NCBI GenBank assembly: GCA_031275085.1
Contig: JAISPG010000045.1
Location: 1-33,858, forward strand
DNA: 33,858 nt
Direction of reading: 5' to 3'
From: Bacteroidales bacterium
Lineage (GTDB): Bacteria; Bacteroidota; Bacteroidia; Bacteroidales; ML635J-15
Shown here: in pieces, positions 16,996-24,463 of the stretch
Position numbering within the stretch: position 1 is the first letter of the stretch
How the letters are laid out: each line of letters starts with the position of its first letter
Translations under genes and position numbers: made by a program
The notes under the pieces: model-generated
Told to the model about the DNA's origin: nothing
What the model saw: only the letters and a program-made list of their open reading frames with translations
Databases searched by the model: none

Positions 16996-17340
16996 TTAAA
17001 TATTCTTATAATCCATGTTATTAAGGAAGATTCTCATATTATAGATTATTGCACGTGTATTAACACCACGGGGACATACTAATTTACATTTTCCGCAAAG
17101 CATACATTTATCCAGTTCTTCTGAAATATTTTCAAATTGACCGCGACGAAACATTAAATGACATTTACGAAAATTAAAATCTGTGTGGTTTGTTGCAGAA
17201 CAAGTTGCAGAACAAGCCCCACACATTAAGCATCTTTTTGCAGAAGGTACTTTTTCTGCCAGTTTGTCAAATTCTTTTATGTTTGCAGTATCAAGATCAA
17301 TTCCTCTTGGTTTTGATATTTTATATCCCCAGTTTTTCAT
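16996..17340 (-). CDS. Small HdrC-like protein with two [4Fe-4S] sites
   Basis: A 114-residue iron-sulfur protein and the last gene of the Hdr-like cluster. Cys37, 40, 43, 47 (CLMCGACSATC) with an extra Cys60, and Cys79, 82, 85, 89 (CMLCGKCKLVCPRG) give two CxxCxxCxxxC binding motifs. The RCP/CPRGVNTR and FRKCHLMFRRG phrases resemble HdrC rather than ordinary bacterial ferredoxins; the second motif also ends like that of HdrC (CPRG). It lacks the C-terminal part of full HdrC. It lies 59 bases downstream of the HdrA-like gene, separated by an inverted repeat. Likely role: passing electrons to or from the HdrA-like flavoprotein. The partner is unknown. Confidence 0.85.
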   Translation of the reverse strand: MKNWGYKISKPRGIDLDTANIKEFDKLAEKVPSAKRCLMCGACSATCSATNHTDFNFRKCHLMFRRGQFENISEELDKCMLCGKCKLVCPRGVNTRAIIYNMRIFLNNMDYKNI

Positions 17341-17365
17341 TACTAAGTTTTTAATATTTTTTTAA

Positions 17366-17428
17366 AGTTCTTAAAGTTAAAAATTCAGGTAAAAAATTTT
17401 TAATTTTTAACTTTAAGCTTTAAGAACT
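17366..17428. repeat. Inverted repeat joining the end of the HdrA-like gene to the downstream gap
   Basis: The left arm, AGTTCTTAAAG followed by TTAAAAATT (17366-17385), is complementary to 17402-17428, which has the same two blocks separated by 7 extra bases. The right arm codes for the last residues and stop codon of the HdrA-like protein. The transcript could fold into a long bulged hairpin; the bases after it are A-rich rather than U-rich, so it looks more like a processing or stability element than a terminator. Confidence 0.65.
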
Positions 17429-18431
17429 CAATTATCTGTATGGCTGCTGCTCTTCCGTCCGCTATTGTTTCAGGAAGGGTTAAAGGTCTTTTACATGAAC
17501 CTGCCAAAAATAATCCTTCTTTTTTAGTAAGATTGTCAGAGCCGTGTAAACCGACACTTTTAGCAAATCCATATTCCCCGTTTATTTCGTTTTGTTTAGC
17601 AAGAGCTGTAGTCGAATCTGAAGACTCTATTCCAACCATGAGTACGAGTAAGTCTACGGTCATTTTTAACGGTAAGCCGGTTAACGTATCTTCTGATTTT
17701 ATCTGAATTCTGTTATCAATTGTACCGGCGGCTTCTGAAATTCTGCCGCGAATATATGTAACTCCGAATTTTTCCTGTGATTTTCTGTATAATTCCTCAT
17801 AAAACTGTCCTGCCATTCTCATATCCATATAAAAACAATATGCTTCTGCATCAGGGACCAGTTCTTTGAATTCGATTGCCTGTTTTACAGCATTTATACA
17901 ACAAATTCTGGAACAATAATGATTTCCTACTTTTTCGTCACGGGATCCTACACAATTCAAAAATGCTATTCTTTCAGGAGTTTTTCCTTCTGCGGTTATT
18001 ATTTTTCCAGTTTTATACATTTGTTCAAACTCTACTGATGTTATAACATTATTATAAATGCCATATCCCAGTTCTTCTTTTCTTGAAGCGTTAAATGTTT
18101 CAAAACCTGTTGCTAAAAGTGCCGCATTCCCTTCATACACATTTCCTGAACTGTTTTTAGCAAACCATTTTCCATTTTCAGAATATAATTCATTAATAGA
18201 AATATCTGTTTTGATATCTATATCCTGACGGGTTACTTTATCTTTAAAATTTTTCCGGACTTCGGCAGCGTCTCCGAAATCGGGAAAAAGTTTTACCCAT
18301 TTTTTTATATTACCTCCAATTTCAGTATCTTTCTCAAAAATAGTTACAGCGTAATTATTTTCTGCAAGGTTATATGCTGCTTCTAAGCCGGCAGGTCCGC
18401 CACCTATTATTAATATTCTTTCTTTTTCCAT
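17400..18431 (-). CDS. HdrA-like FAD-binding oxidoreductase subunit (short form)
   Basis: A 343-residue flavoprotein related to subunit A of heterodisulfide reductase. It has an N-terminal FAD/NAD-binding Rossmann motif (IIGGGPAGLEAA, residues 8-19), the acidic end of the second strand (FEKDTEIGG), the Hdr-type cysteine cluster CVGSRD....NHYCSRICC with Cys160, 173, 177 and 178, and a C-terminal FAD motif (FLAGSCKRPLTLPETIADGRAAA). Methanogen HdrA is about twice as long, with N- and C-terminal ferredoxin parts that are missing here; the short form is like that of the sulfur-oxidation sHdr and Qmo systems. It starts 2 bases after the HdrB-like gene ends. FAD could split or relay electrons between NADH/ferredoxin and the HdrB-like subunit. 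Substrate unknown. Confidence 0.9.
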   Translation of the reverse strand: MEKERILIIGGGPAGLEAAYNLAENNYAVTIFEKDTEIGGNIKKWVKLFPDFGDAAEVRKNFKDKVTRQDIDIKTDISINELYSENGKWFAKNSSGNVYEGNAALLATGFETFNASRKEELGYGIYNNVITSVEFEQMYKTGKIITAEGKTPERIAFLNCVGSRDEKVGNHYCSRICCINAVKQAIEFKELVPDAEAYCFYMDMRMAGQFYEELYRKSQEKFGVTYIRGRISEAAGTIDNRIQIKSEDTLTGLPLKMTVDLLVLMVGIESSDSTTALAKQNEINGEYGFAKSVGLHGSDNLTKKEGLFLAGSCKRPLTLPETIADGRAAAIQIIEFLKLKVKN

Positions 18432-18433
18432 GT

Positions 18434-19495
18434 TCAGACTTTTAAATTTTCCGGCTTTTCCGGTTCTCCAATATAATTTCCTGATTTTCCGATATATTTA
18501 TCTTTCGGATCGTATTCTACTCCTATTTTATCCAGAAGTGATTCTACTTGTACCTGGTGTGTTTGCATGCCAATATCCCAAGGATTGTAGCCAAGAAGCA
18601 TTCCTGCCATTTCTTCATAAGATAACACTGGAATTCCTTTCCCAAATTCATCATAAGTTATTCCTTCCATTTCGGCTATGGTATATTGCCATTTGTCCAT
18701 AAACATTGTGCAACCCGGACAATTTGCAACGATAAAGTCTGGCTTATATGGTTTCATAGATTCGAATTTTTTCTTTGTGTTTGCAACAGAATATCCTCTG
18801 TTTGCCATTACAAGGTATTGCCTGAAACCAAAACCACAACAATGTCGTCTTTCAGGATAATCAACAACTTCACCGCCCCATTCTTCTATCATTCCTGCGA
18901 GTACATGAGGAAATTCTGCTCCCCCTATGCTGTGTTGTGAAAAAACTTTTCCATAATGGCAACCAATATGTTCTACAACTTTAAGTGGTTTGCCTGTATG
19001 CTTGTTAACAAGCTGATATTTCATTTTTTCTTTAAGCTCTTTACGGAATTTGAAAATAACATCGCTTGGATGTGCAATATTTGTCGGTAATTCAAATTCT
19101 CTGCCTGTTGCCTTACGAAGGTTTTCTCTTGTTTTTTCAAGTTCTTCGGGAAAATGTTTCCATGTTTCGATAAGTTCGGTAAAAAGTCCGAATGATGTTA
19201 CACATGAAGGCACGTAGTTTTTTAGTCCGGAGTCTGTCATTAATGAGAATATTCTTGCACAAACTGTTTGTGTAGTATCAAAAGCTACTACATCAGAATG
19301 ATATCCGATTCCGGTACATGTGTGGAGATTAGGATCATCCATAATGTTTTTACCAAGCTCTTCTTTCATGATCCTGAGAAATGTTGTTTCGGAACCCGGA
19401 AAAAATGTTTGTCTGATACAACTTCTTTCGTAGAAATAATCATCATCAGCAATTTCTTTCTGATATTGATTCCAATAATGCTTTTTAACTTCCAT
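18434..19495 (-). CDS. HdrB-like subunit with one intact CCG motif
   Basis: A 353-residue iron-sulfur protein of the CCG-domain family. The C-terminal CCG motif is complete: Cys179 (HIGCHYGKV), Cys219-Cys220-Gly (HCCGFGF) and Cys259/262 (NCPGCTMF), the set that binds the special [4Fe-4S] clusters of HdrB. The N-terminal half is altered: FFPGSE replaces the usual YPGC, TCTGIGYH (Cys60) replaces CCG, and SCVTSF (Cys98) replaces CxxC, although Cys26 and Cys79 are also present. Canonical HdrB is about 290-300 residues; the extra length here is a lysine/glutamate-rich linker (about 105-165) and a longer tail. It is 5 bases downstream of the HdrC-like gene. It is presumably the catalytic subunit for a disulfide or other thiol substrate not identifiable from sequence. 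Confidence 0.9.
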   Translation of the reverse strand: MEVKKHYWNQYQKEIADDDYFYERSCIRQTFFPGSETTFLRIMKEELGKNIMDDPNLHTCTGIGYHSDVVAFDTTQTVCARIFSLMTDSGLKNYVPSCVTSFGLFTELIETWKHFPEELEKTRENLRKATGREFELPTNIAHPSDVIFKFRKELKEKMKYQLVNKHTGKPLKVVEHIGCHYGKVFSQHSIGGAEFPHVLAGMIEEWGGEVVDYPERRHCCGFGFRQYLVMANRGYSVANTKKKFESMKPYKPDFIVANCPGCTMFMDKWQYTIAEMEGITYDEFGKGIPVLSYEEMAGMLLGYNPWDIGMQTHQVQVESLLDKIGVEYDPKDKYIGKSGNYIGEPEKPENLKV

Positions 19496-19500
19496 CTTAT

Positions 19501-20211
19501 TTATTTTTGATGATTATTTTTATTTTCTAAGTATACATGATAAAAATATTCATTATTGATGCCTTGTTCGTCAAAGCTCATTTTTAGATCTTTTGCTTTT
19601 TCTTTTGAATATTTTTCTATTTTATTGTAAAAATCCATTCCGCCTGTGACCTCATATATTTTCCTTATTTCTGCCAGATTTTCTTCAGGAATTTTTCTTA
19701 ATGCTCCGGGACCAAGTCTGTTGTAATTTGCACCCAACCTGTCTGTAACATCCTGTATATTATCTTTGTACCATTTCCATATTGGTCCTTGTTCGGGATG
19801 CATTTTTGGGTCGAGAATATTTACATGTGCACAATAACCTGTGTTTAATATGTTTTCACCGATTACTCTTTTTATTGCAAATTGCTGGCGGCCTTTTTCA
19901 CTTTCTGTAAAATAACCGAGTTCCTGTGATACTTTTCTTAATACCATAATAATCAGTCCGGGGACGTTCCCTCTGGGACATCTTGTTTTGCAAGACATAC
20001 ACTGACCACAATACCAGATTGTATCACTTTTTAAAAGTTCTTCAATTTTTTCTTCATCTTTGCTTTGTACCAGGTCGCAGATCTGTCTGGGGTCGTATTT
20101 ATAAAATTCTGATGCCGGACATATTGCAGTACAAACGCCACAGTTCATACATGCATTCAGTCCTTCCTGAAATCTTATGTCCTGCAGAAGAACATCATAT
20201 AATTTTACCAT
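19501..20211 (-). CDS. HdrC-like iron-sulfur subunit
   Basis: A 236-residue protein and first gene of the Hdr-like operon. Cys21, 24, 27, 31 (CMNCGVCTAICPAS) and Cys68, 71, 74, 78 (CGQCMSCKTRCPRG) form two [4Fe-4S] motifs in the spacing of HdrC, which carries electrons between HdrA and HdrB. The length is about the usual 190-240. After the second cluster comes a helical region with an extra Cys (NTGYCAHVNI) and a charged C-terminal tail, without membrane segments, so the complex should be soluble. The start has a promoter-like sequence 20 bases upstream. The HdrB-like gene follows 5 bases after its stop. Confidence 0.9.
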   Translation of the reverse strand: MVKLYDVLLQDIRFQEGLNACMNCGVCTAICPASEFYKYDPRQICDLVQSKDEEKIEELLKSDTIWYCGQCMSCKTRCPRGNVPGLIIMVLRKVSQELGYFTESEKGRQQFAIKRVIGENILNTGYCAHVNILDPKMHPEQGPIWKWYKDNIQDVTDRLGANYNRLGPGALRKIPEENLAEIRKIYEVTGGMDFYNKIEKYSKEKAKDLKMSFDEQGINNEYFYHVYLENKNNHQK

Positions 20212-20230
20212 ATTAAAAAATATATTTTTA

Positions 20231-20261
20231 CAAAATTAAAAATGCAAAACATCCTGTTAAA
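20231..20261 (-). promoter_or_regulatory. Promoter of the Hdr-like operon
   Basis: On the minus strand TTTA (20261-20258) is 19 bases from TAATTTTG (20238-20231). This is the Bacteroidota pattern with one mismatch in the -33 box and a perfect -7 box. The start codon at 20211 is 20 bases downstream, so the leader is short. Confidence 0.6.
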
Positions 20262-20830
20262 GATAGTTTATACTGATTTTTTATAGTGAAAATACGGTTT
20301 ACTATGGGTATAAATACGTATCGCTGGATTGTTTTCTGAAAAATATGATTTGTTGTTTTAAGTAATTTTCGGACATGCATGAATAGAGGCTTATAAAATC
20401 CATTGGAAAATACAAAAATGATTAGTGGTTATACTGACAACTTCCTTATTATGGCTCAATGTAGAAATTAAGTGTATAAAATTCCAATTAATAAAAGATA
20501 AATAACAAATAAAAAATAAATCACAATTTTATAAATTACAAACCTGCCAACCGCTTGTAACTGTTTGAGATTTGAAACATTGATAACTGGAACCGAGCTT
20601 TAGCGAGCTCATGAGTCATAACGAATAATTTATCTGTAATTTAGACTTAAGGGACAAAAAGATTGATGAAAAGCGATATAATTGATTAAAAAATCATGGC
20701 TTTACGTTCGAAAAAGTTAATGTCTGAAAAATACTTTTATTGCCATTCCACCTGATTTTTACATTGAGTTCTTATTATGTTCAACAATTAGCTCAACAAG
20801 TTTTGGTAAGAACAAAAACAAATGAAACTG

Positions 20831-20868
20831 AAAAAAACCGGGTTAAAAGAATTTCTTTTAACCCGGTT
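20831..20868 (-). terminator. Rho-independent terminator of rpmH
   Basis: A 15-bp perfect stem (AACCGGGTTAAAAGA and its complement, 20836-20850 and 20854-20868) with a 3-base loop is followed on the minus strand by TTTTTTTC. It is 32 bases past the rpmH stop. Confidence 0.9.
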
Positions 20869-20899
20869 CAAAACCACAAAAACTTACCTATTCTTATTC

Positions 20900-21058
20900 T
20901 TATCTTTTATGACGACCCTCATCAGAAACAGTTAATTTCCTTCTGCCTTTAGCTCTTCTTGAAGCTAAAACTTTACGTCCTTCCGGAGTTGACATTCTTT
21001 CTCTGAATCCGTGTTTATTTCTTCTTTTTCTGTTTGAAGGTTGAAATGTCCTTTTCAT
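20900..21058 (-). CDS. rpmH: 50S ribosomal protein L34
   Basis: A 52-residue protein, too short for most ORF cut-offs, but unmistakable: it begins [13 protein letters not shown] and has the family signature [20 protein letters not shown] followed by [17 protein letters not shown]34 is a basic component of the large ribosomal subunit. In many genomes rpmH lies next to dnaA or rnpA; here it is instead downstream of rsmG, with its own strong promoter (21102-21132) and a strong terminator directly after it, so it should be expressed as a single-gene unit. The start at 21058 is the only possible methionine matching the family. Confidence 0.97.
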   Translation of the reverse strand: MKRTFQPSNRKRRNKHGFRERMSTPEGRKVLASRRAKGRRKLTVSDEGRHKR

Positions 21059-21101
21059 TATTGTATTTTTTATATGTTTTTAAATTCTTACTTTCAGGCT
21101 A

Positions 21102-21132
21102 CAAAAATAATATTTTTATTATTTATATCAAA
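21102..21132 (-). promoter_or_regulatory. rpmH promoter, Bacteroidota consensus
   Basis: On the minus strand TTTG (21132-21129) is 19 bases from TATTTTTG (21109-21102), a perfect match to TTTG-N19-TAnnTTTG. The start codon at 21058 is 44 bases downstream of the -7 box. Confidence 0.8.
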
Positions 21133-21137
21133 AATTT

Positions 21138-21776
21138 TTATTTGTTTTTTTTAGGTAAATAAATTATTTTTTTTGTAATAAAGAATTCTTCTTCAAAGAA
21201 ATCAGAAATATTGTATAATAATATATCTTTAAAATCTTTTAGCTCTTCATTGAAATCACCACCTTTTAAATATATTATACCTTGTTTGTTGATTTCGGTT
21301 TTTTTTCTGAAAAGGTCTTTGCTTATTTTTACAAATTCGGGAAATGAAGTAACAGCTCTGCTAATGACAAAATCGTATTTTGCAGGCAGAAGCTCTGCTC
21401 TTGAATTGATTGCTGTTACATTTTCAAGGTTTAACTCTTTTGCTATTTCAGATACTACGGAGATTTTTTTACCTATACTATCAACAAGATCGAATTTAGC
21501 ATCAGGAAACATAATTGCAAGCGGAATTCCCGGAAATCCTCCACCTGTTCCTATATCTATAATGTTTGTATTTTTATAAAAACCGGTTACTTTTGCTATT
21601 GCCAGAGAATGAAGTATATGGTGCTCAAATATATTATTTATATCTTTTCTGCTTATAAGGTTTATTTTTGTATTCCATTCTGGAAAAATGTCCGCCAGAT
21701 GAATATATTGTTCAATTTGTTTTTTTGACAAATCAGGAAAATATTCAGATAAATATTTTTCCATTAATAATGTCAT
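21138..21776 (-). CDS. rsmG: 16S rRNA (guanine-527-N7)-methyltransferase RsmG
   Basis: A 212-residue protein of the RsmG (GidB) family, of the usual length. It shows the SAM-binding loop DIGTGGGFPGIPLA (residues about 73-86), the next acidic strand DLVDSIGKK, and the family motif VISRAVTSFPEF. It methylates N7 of G527 in 16S rRNA, using S-adenosylmethionine, in the cytoplasm. The given start adds four residues before a second methionine (MTLLMEKYL); either may be used. It lies 31 bases after the sigma factor gene, so it may be co-transcribed with it, and its stop is just upstream of the rpmH promoter. Confidence 0.95.
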   Translation of the reverse strand: MTLLMEKYLSEYFPDLSKKQIEQYIHLADIFPEWNTKINLISRKDINNIFEHHILHSLAIAKVTGFYKNTNIIDIGTGGGFPGIPLAIMFPDAKFDLVDSIGKKISVVSEIAKELNLENVTAINSRAELLPAKYDFVISRAVTSFPEFVKISKDLFRKKTEINKQGIIYLKGGDFNEELKDFKDILLYNISDFFEEEFFITKKIIYLPKKNK

Positions 21777-21807
21777 AATTTAGGAATTATTGTAATTTAA
21801 TTTATTA

Positions 21808-22404
21808 TTATTGATCTTTTCTTTCTGCAAAAAGAGGTGTCAGTAATTCTTTTGCCCTAAACAATTGAGCTTTTACCGACCCCATAGGTAACTGTAATTC
21901 CTGGGATATTTCTTCGTAGGACAGTTCGTTATAGTATCTAAGTTCGATTAATTTTGCATAGCGTGGTTTTAATTTCTTAACCAGATCTTTGATCAGTTCT
22001 TTTTTTTCGGCTTTAATTATTTGATCTTCAGGACTTAAGGTATTTGATGAAATTTGCAGTCCTTCAGGGTCATTAAAATCTACATTAGAGTTGTATGATA
22101 CTTTTCTTACTTTCTTTTTTCTGGCAAAATCGATACTGTGGTTAATTGCAATTTTATAAAGCCATGTACTGAAAGCGTAAACAGGAGTATATTGTTCCAG
22201 ATTGTTAAATGCTTTGGCAAATGTTTCCATTGTAAGATCTTCAGCATCTTTTGTATTTCCGGTTTTTTTCAACATTAAATAATATATTGAATCCTGATAT
22301 TTTTCAAGCAGTAAGGAAAATGCTTTTTCATCTCCGTCAATAGCATGTCCTACTGTTTCAATATCAGTAAGCATATTTAAAGAATATTGTTCCTTGTTTA
22401 CCAT
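21808..22404 (-). CDS. ECF-type RNA polymerase sigma factor
   Basis: A 198-residue sigma factor of the extracytoplasmic-function group. Region 2 (about residues 30-100) shows LLLEKYQDSIYYLML, DAEDLTMETFAKAF and STWLYKIAINHSID; region 4 (about 143-190) shows LKPRYAKLIELRYYNELSYEEIS with the helix-turn-helix LPMGSVKAQLFRAKELL. There is no region 1.1 or 3. Its start overlaps the last 7 bases of the glycosyltransferase gene, so the two are translationally coupled; a start ten residues later (MLTDIETVG) is also possible. No anti-sigma factor gene lies beside it, which is unusual for the group, so its control and regulon cannot be read from this window. Confidence 0.93.
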   Translation of the reverse strand: MVNKEQYSLNMLTDIETVGHAIDGDEKAFSLLLEKYQDSIYYLMLKKTGNTKDAEDLTMETFAKAFNNLEQYTPVYAFSTWLYKIAINHSIDFARKKKVRKVSYNSNVDFNDPEGLQISSNTLSPEDQIIKAEKKELIKDLVKKLKPRYAKLIELRYYNELSYEEISQELQLPMGSVKAQLFRAKELLTPLFAERKDQ

Positions 22405-23540
22405 TCTTTTTTATTGAAGGTTAATAATTTAAAAGCAAATACCCCAAGGTAAAAAATTGGTGCAAATATATCAAATAATATGTAAAAATGGAACTTAATT
22501 TTATTTTTTAACTTTTTTCTAAGATAATATCCGGATGTGTAAATTATTATGATACGTATTGTCAACAGCATTAAAATGAATAATGTTAGATTTCCGAAAG
22601 CCAGCAATATTACTGCTGAAATAAAAAATACAGAGCGCGATATTAATTCTCCTGCTGAAAATAAAATGTTTATAAATTTATATTTTGATGATGTACTGAC
22701 ATGCCTGCTTTTTTGTTTGACAAAACTGTGTAATGTTTTTTTAGGTATTGAGTATGTGAATGCATCGGAATCAAGGCATATTTCAACATTTTCATAAGTT
22801 GCTGCCTGTATAATAAAGAGATCATCATCTCCGGAGAGTATGTTTTTATGACTTTCAAATCCTTGTGTTTTTATCCATGTTTTTTTTGTATAGGCAAGAT
22901 TACGTCCAACTCCCATATAAGCTACTCCCATGTTTGCTGCTGTAAAGTATTGCAAGGCAATCAGGAATGTGTCATAACGTATGAATCCGTTTAAAAATCC
23001 TGTTTGTTTTTCATAAGCTCCATATCCAAGTATTATTTGTTTTTTTTCAGAAAATTTTGAGGATATTGTTGATAACCATTTTTCAGATAAAGGATAACAA
23101 TCTGCATCTGTAAAAACAAGATATTCGTGAGAAGAATTCTGTATGGCAATACTTAATGCTTCTTTTTTTCCATGACTTTGTTCAATATTTATAATTTTCA
23201 GATTATTATATGTTTTACTGAATTCTTTTAAGATTTCAGATGTATTGTCTGTTGAACCATCATTTACAAGAATGACTTCAAAGTCGGGATAATCTTGGTT
23301 TAATACTAATGGTAAAGATTTTTTAAGATTTTTTGCTTCGTTTTTTGCTGAAATTATTACTGATAAAGGTTTTTCACATGAATAGGGAGGAATATTGTTA
23401 TTTAAATATGGTTTTAATCTTGAATAATAAAGCAGATAAAAAAATATCTGGTCGCAAAAAGATAATATCAGTATTATGATAAATATTATTTCTGTAATTG
23501 ATAGTTGATTTATTATATTTAAATTAAGATTTATTGACAT
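22398..23540 (-). CDS. Membrane glycosyltransferase, family 2
   Basis: A 380-residue inverting glycosyltransferase of family GT2. Residues about 18-40 form an N-terminal membrane segment. The GT-A domain has SVIISAKNEA (60-69), VNDGSTDNT with Asp94, the DxD motif DADCYP (Asp145/Asp147), the base-containing GDDDLF (237-242) and QKSRH (276-280), an analogue of the QxxRW motif. Two or three membrane helices close the protein (AVILLAFGNLTLFILMLL, FHFYILFDIFAP). It transfers a sugar from a nucleotide donor to an acceptor at the inner membrane face; neither is known. It shares its last 7 bases with the ECF sigma factor gene. Likely context is cell-envelope polysaccharide, but no other polysaccharide genes are near. 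Confidence 0.93.
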   Translation of the reverse strand: MSINLNLNIINQLSITEIIFIIILILSFCDQIFFYLLYYSRLKPYLNNNIPPYSCEKPLSVIISAKNEAKNLKKSLPLVLNQDYPDFEVILVNDGSTDNTSEILKEFSKTYNNLKIINIEQSHGKKEALSIAIQNSSHEYLVFTDADCYPLSEKWLSTISSKFSEKKQIILGYGAYEKQTGFLNGFIRYDTFLIALQYFTAANMGVAYMGVGRNLAYTKKTWIKTQGFESHKNILSGDDDLFIIQAATYENVEICLDSDAFTYSIPKKTLHSFVKQKSRHVSTSSKYKFINILFSAGELISRSVFFISAVILLAFGNLTLFILMLLTIRIIIIYTSGYYLRKKLKNKIKFHFYILFDIFAPIFYLGVFAFKLLTFNKKEW

Positions 23541-23694
23541 TTTTTACATAATTATCAAAATATATTGATCTTAACTCCAATTCTTTTAACCTGATTGTTA
23601 TTTGAAATTCTATTTATATGGAAATTATTCGTAATTTTATGAGGTTACTGCATTAAGTTTAAGAGACAGACCGGATTTGAGTTTGCCTGAATCA

Positions 23695-24462
23695 TTATTC
23701 TTTTTTTGCTTCTTCCCATATTTCGTTCATTTCATCCAATGTCATGTTTTTTAGATCAATGCCTTTTGAAATGGTTTTGTTTTCAAGATAATTGAATCTT
23801 TTTATAAATTTTTTATTTGTTTTTTCAAGTGCATTTTCGGGATTTATTCCATACAATCTTGCTGCATTAATTATTGAAAATATAAGGTCTCCAAATTCTT
23901 CTTCAATATTTTCCTGTGAGTTATTTTTTATTTCCGTCATTAATTCCTCATATTCTTCTTTTATCTTATCCCAGACCTGTTCTTTTTCTGTCCAGTCAAA
24001 ACCAACTCCGCGTACTTTATCCTGAATCCGGTGTGCTTTTACCATTGCAGGCATATGACCGGGTATCCCGCCAAGTACGGTTTTTTTTCTGCCTTCTTTA
24101 AGTTTAAGCCTTTCCCAGTTTTCTTCAACATCTTTAGATGAATTTACCTGTACATTTCCAAAAATATGCGGATGCCTGTATATTAATTTCTCATTTATAC
24201 TATTTAAGACATCATAAATATCAAATGATTTATTTTCTTCTCCTATTTTAGCATAAAATACTATATGTAACAGAATATCGCCCAGTTCTTTTTTTATCTC
24301 ATCGTTGTTTCCTGCCATAATAGCATCTGCAAGTTCATAAACTTCTTCAATAGTAAGAGTTCGTAAACTTTCGTTGGTCTGTTTTTTATCCCATGGACAG
24401 TTTAAACGTAATTTGTCCATTATATCCAACAGTTTTTTAAATTCTTCCAGTCTTTTGTCCAT
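23695..24462 (-). CDS. mazG: Nucleoside triphosphate pyrophosphohydrolase MazG
   Basis: A full-length, 255-residue MazG with two all-alpha pyrophosphatase domains. Domain 1 begins with the family phrase LRLNCPWDKKQTNESLR and has IEEVYELADAI (about 37-47) and KKELGDILLHIVFYAKI (about 58-74); domain 2 has EEYEEL and EEEFGDLIFSIINAARL. These acidic residues bind Mg2+. The enzyme hydrolyses NTPs and dNTPs to monophosphate and pyrophosphate, and in enteric bacteria also lowers ppGpp. The gene starts at the base pair next to the nuclease stop codon (24464), so the two are in one transcript. No toxin-antitoxin pair accompanies it. Confidence 0.96.
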   Translation of the reverse strand: MDKRLEEFKKLLDIMDKLRLNCPWDKKQTNESLRTLTIEEVYELADAIMAGNNDEIKKELGDILLHIVFYAKIGEENKSFDIYDVLNSINEKLIYRHPHIFGNVQVNSSKDVEENWERLKLKEGRKKTVLGGIPGHMPAMVKAHRIQDKVRGVGFDWTEKEQVWDKIKEEYEELMTEIKNNSQENIEEEFGDLIFSIINAARLYGINPENALEKTNKKFIKRFNYLENKTISKGIDLKNMTLDEMNEIWEEAKKE

Positions 24463-24463
24463 T

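Larger units (their letters stand above)
20212..20899. other. Long gap without a visible gene (688 bp)
   Basis: It holds the promoter of the Hdr-like operon (20231-20261), a GAGCTTTAGCGAGCTC hairpin (about 20594-20609), and the rpmH terminator (20831-20868). The remaining 500 or so bases are AT-rich, with no long frame and no tRNA-like or transposon-end structure that I could see. A non-coding RNA or a decayed gene is possible but unsupported. Confidence 0.5.

Noticed and set aside
17366..17428. Rho-independent terminator after the HdrA-like gene
   Set aside because: On the minus strand the stem is followed by TTTAAAAAAATATT rather than a U-run, and the stem is A/T-rich with a bulge.
16996..20211. 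True methanogen-type heterodisulfide reductase
   Set aside because: HdrA is too short, HdrB lacks one CCG site and the surrounding genes are those of a bacterium; no methanogenesis gene is present.
21808..22404. Anti-sigma factor next to the ECF sigma factor
   Set aside because: The overlapping upstream gene is a glycosyltransferase and the downstream gene is rsmG; no anti-sigma-like protein is encoded nearby.
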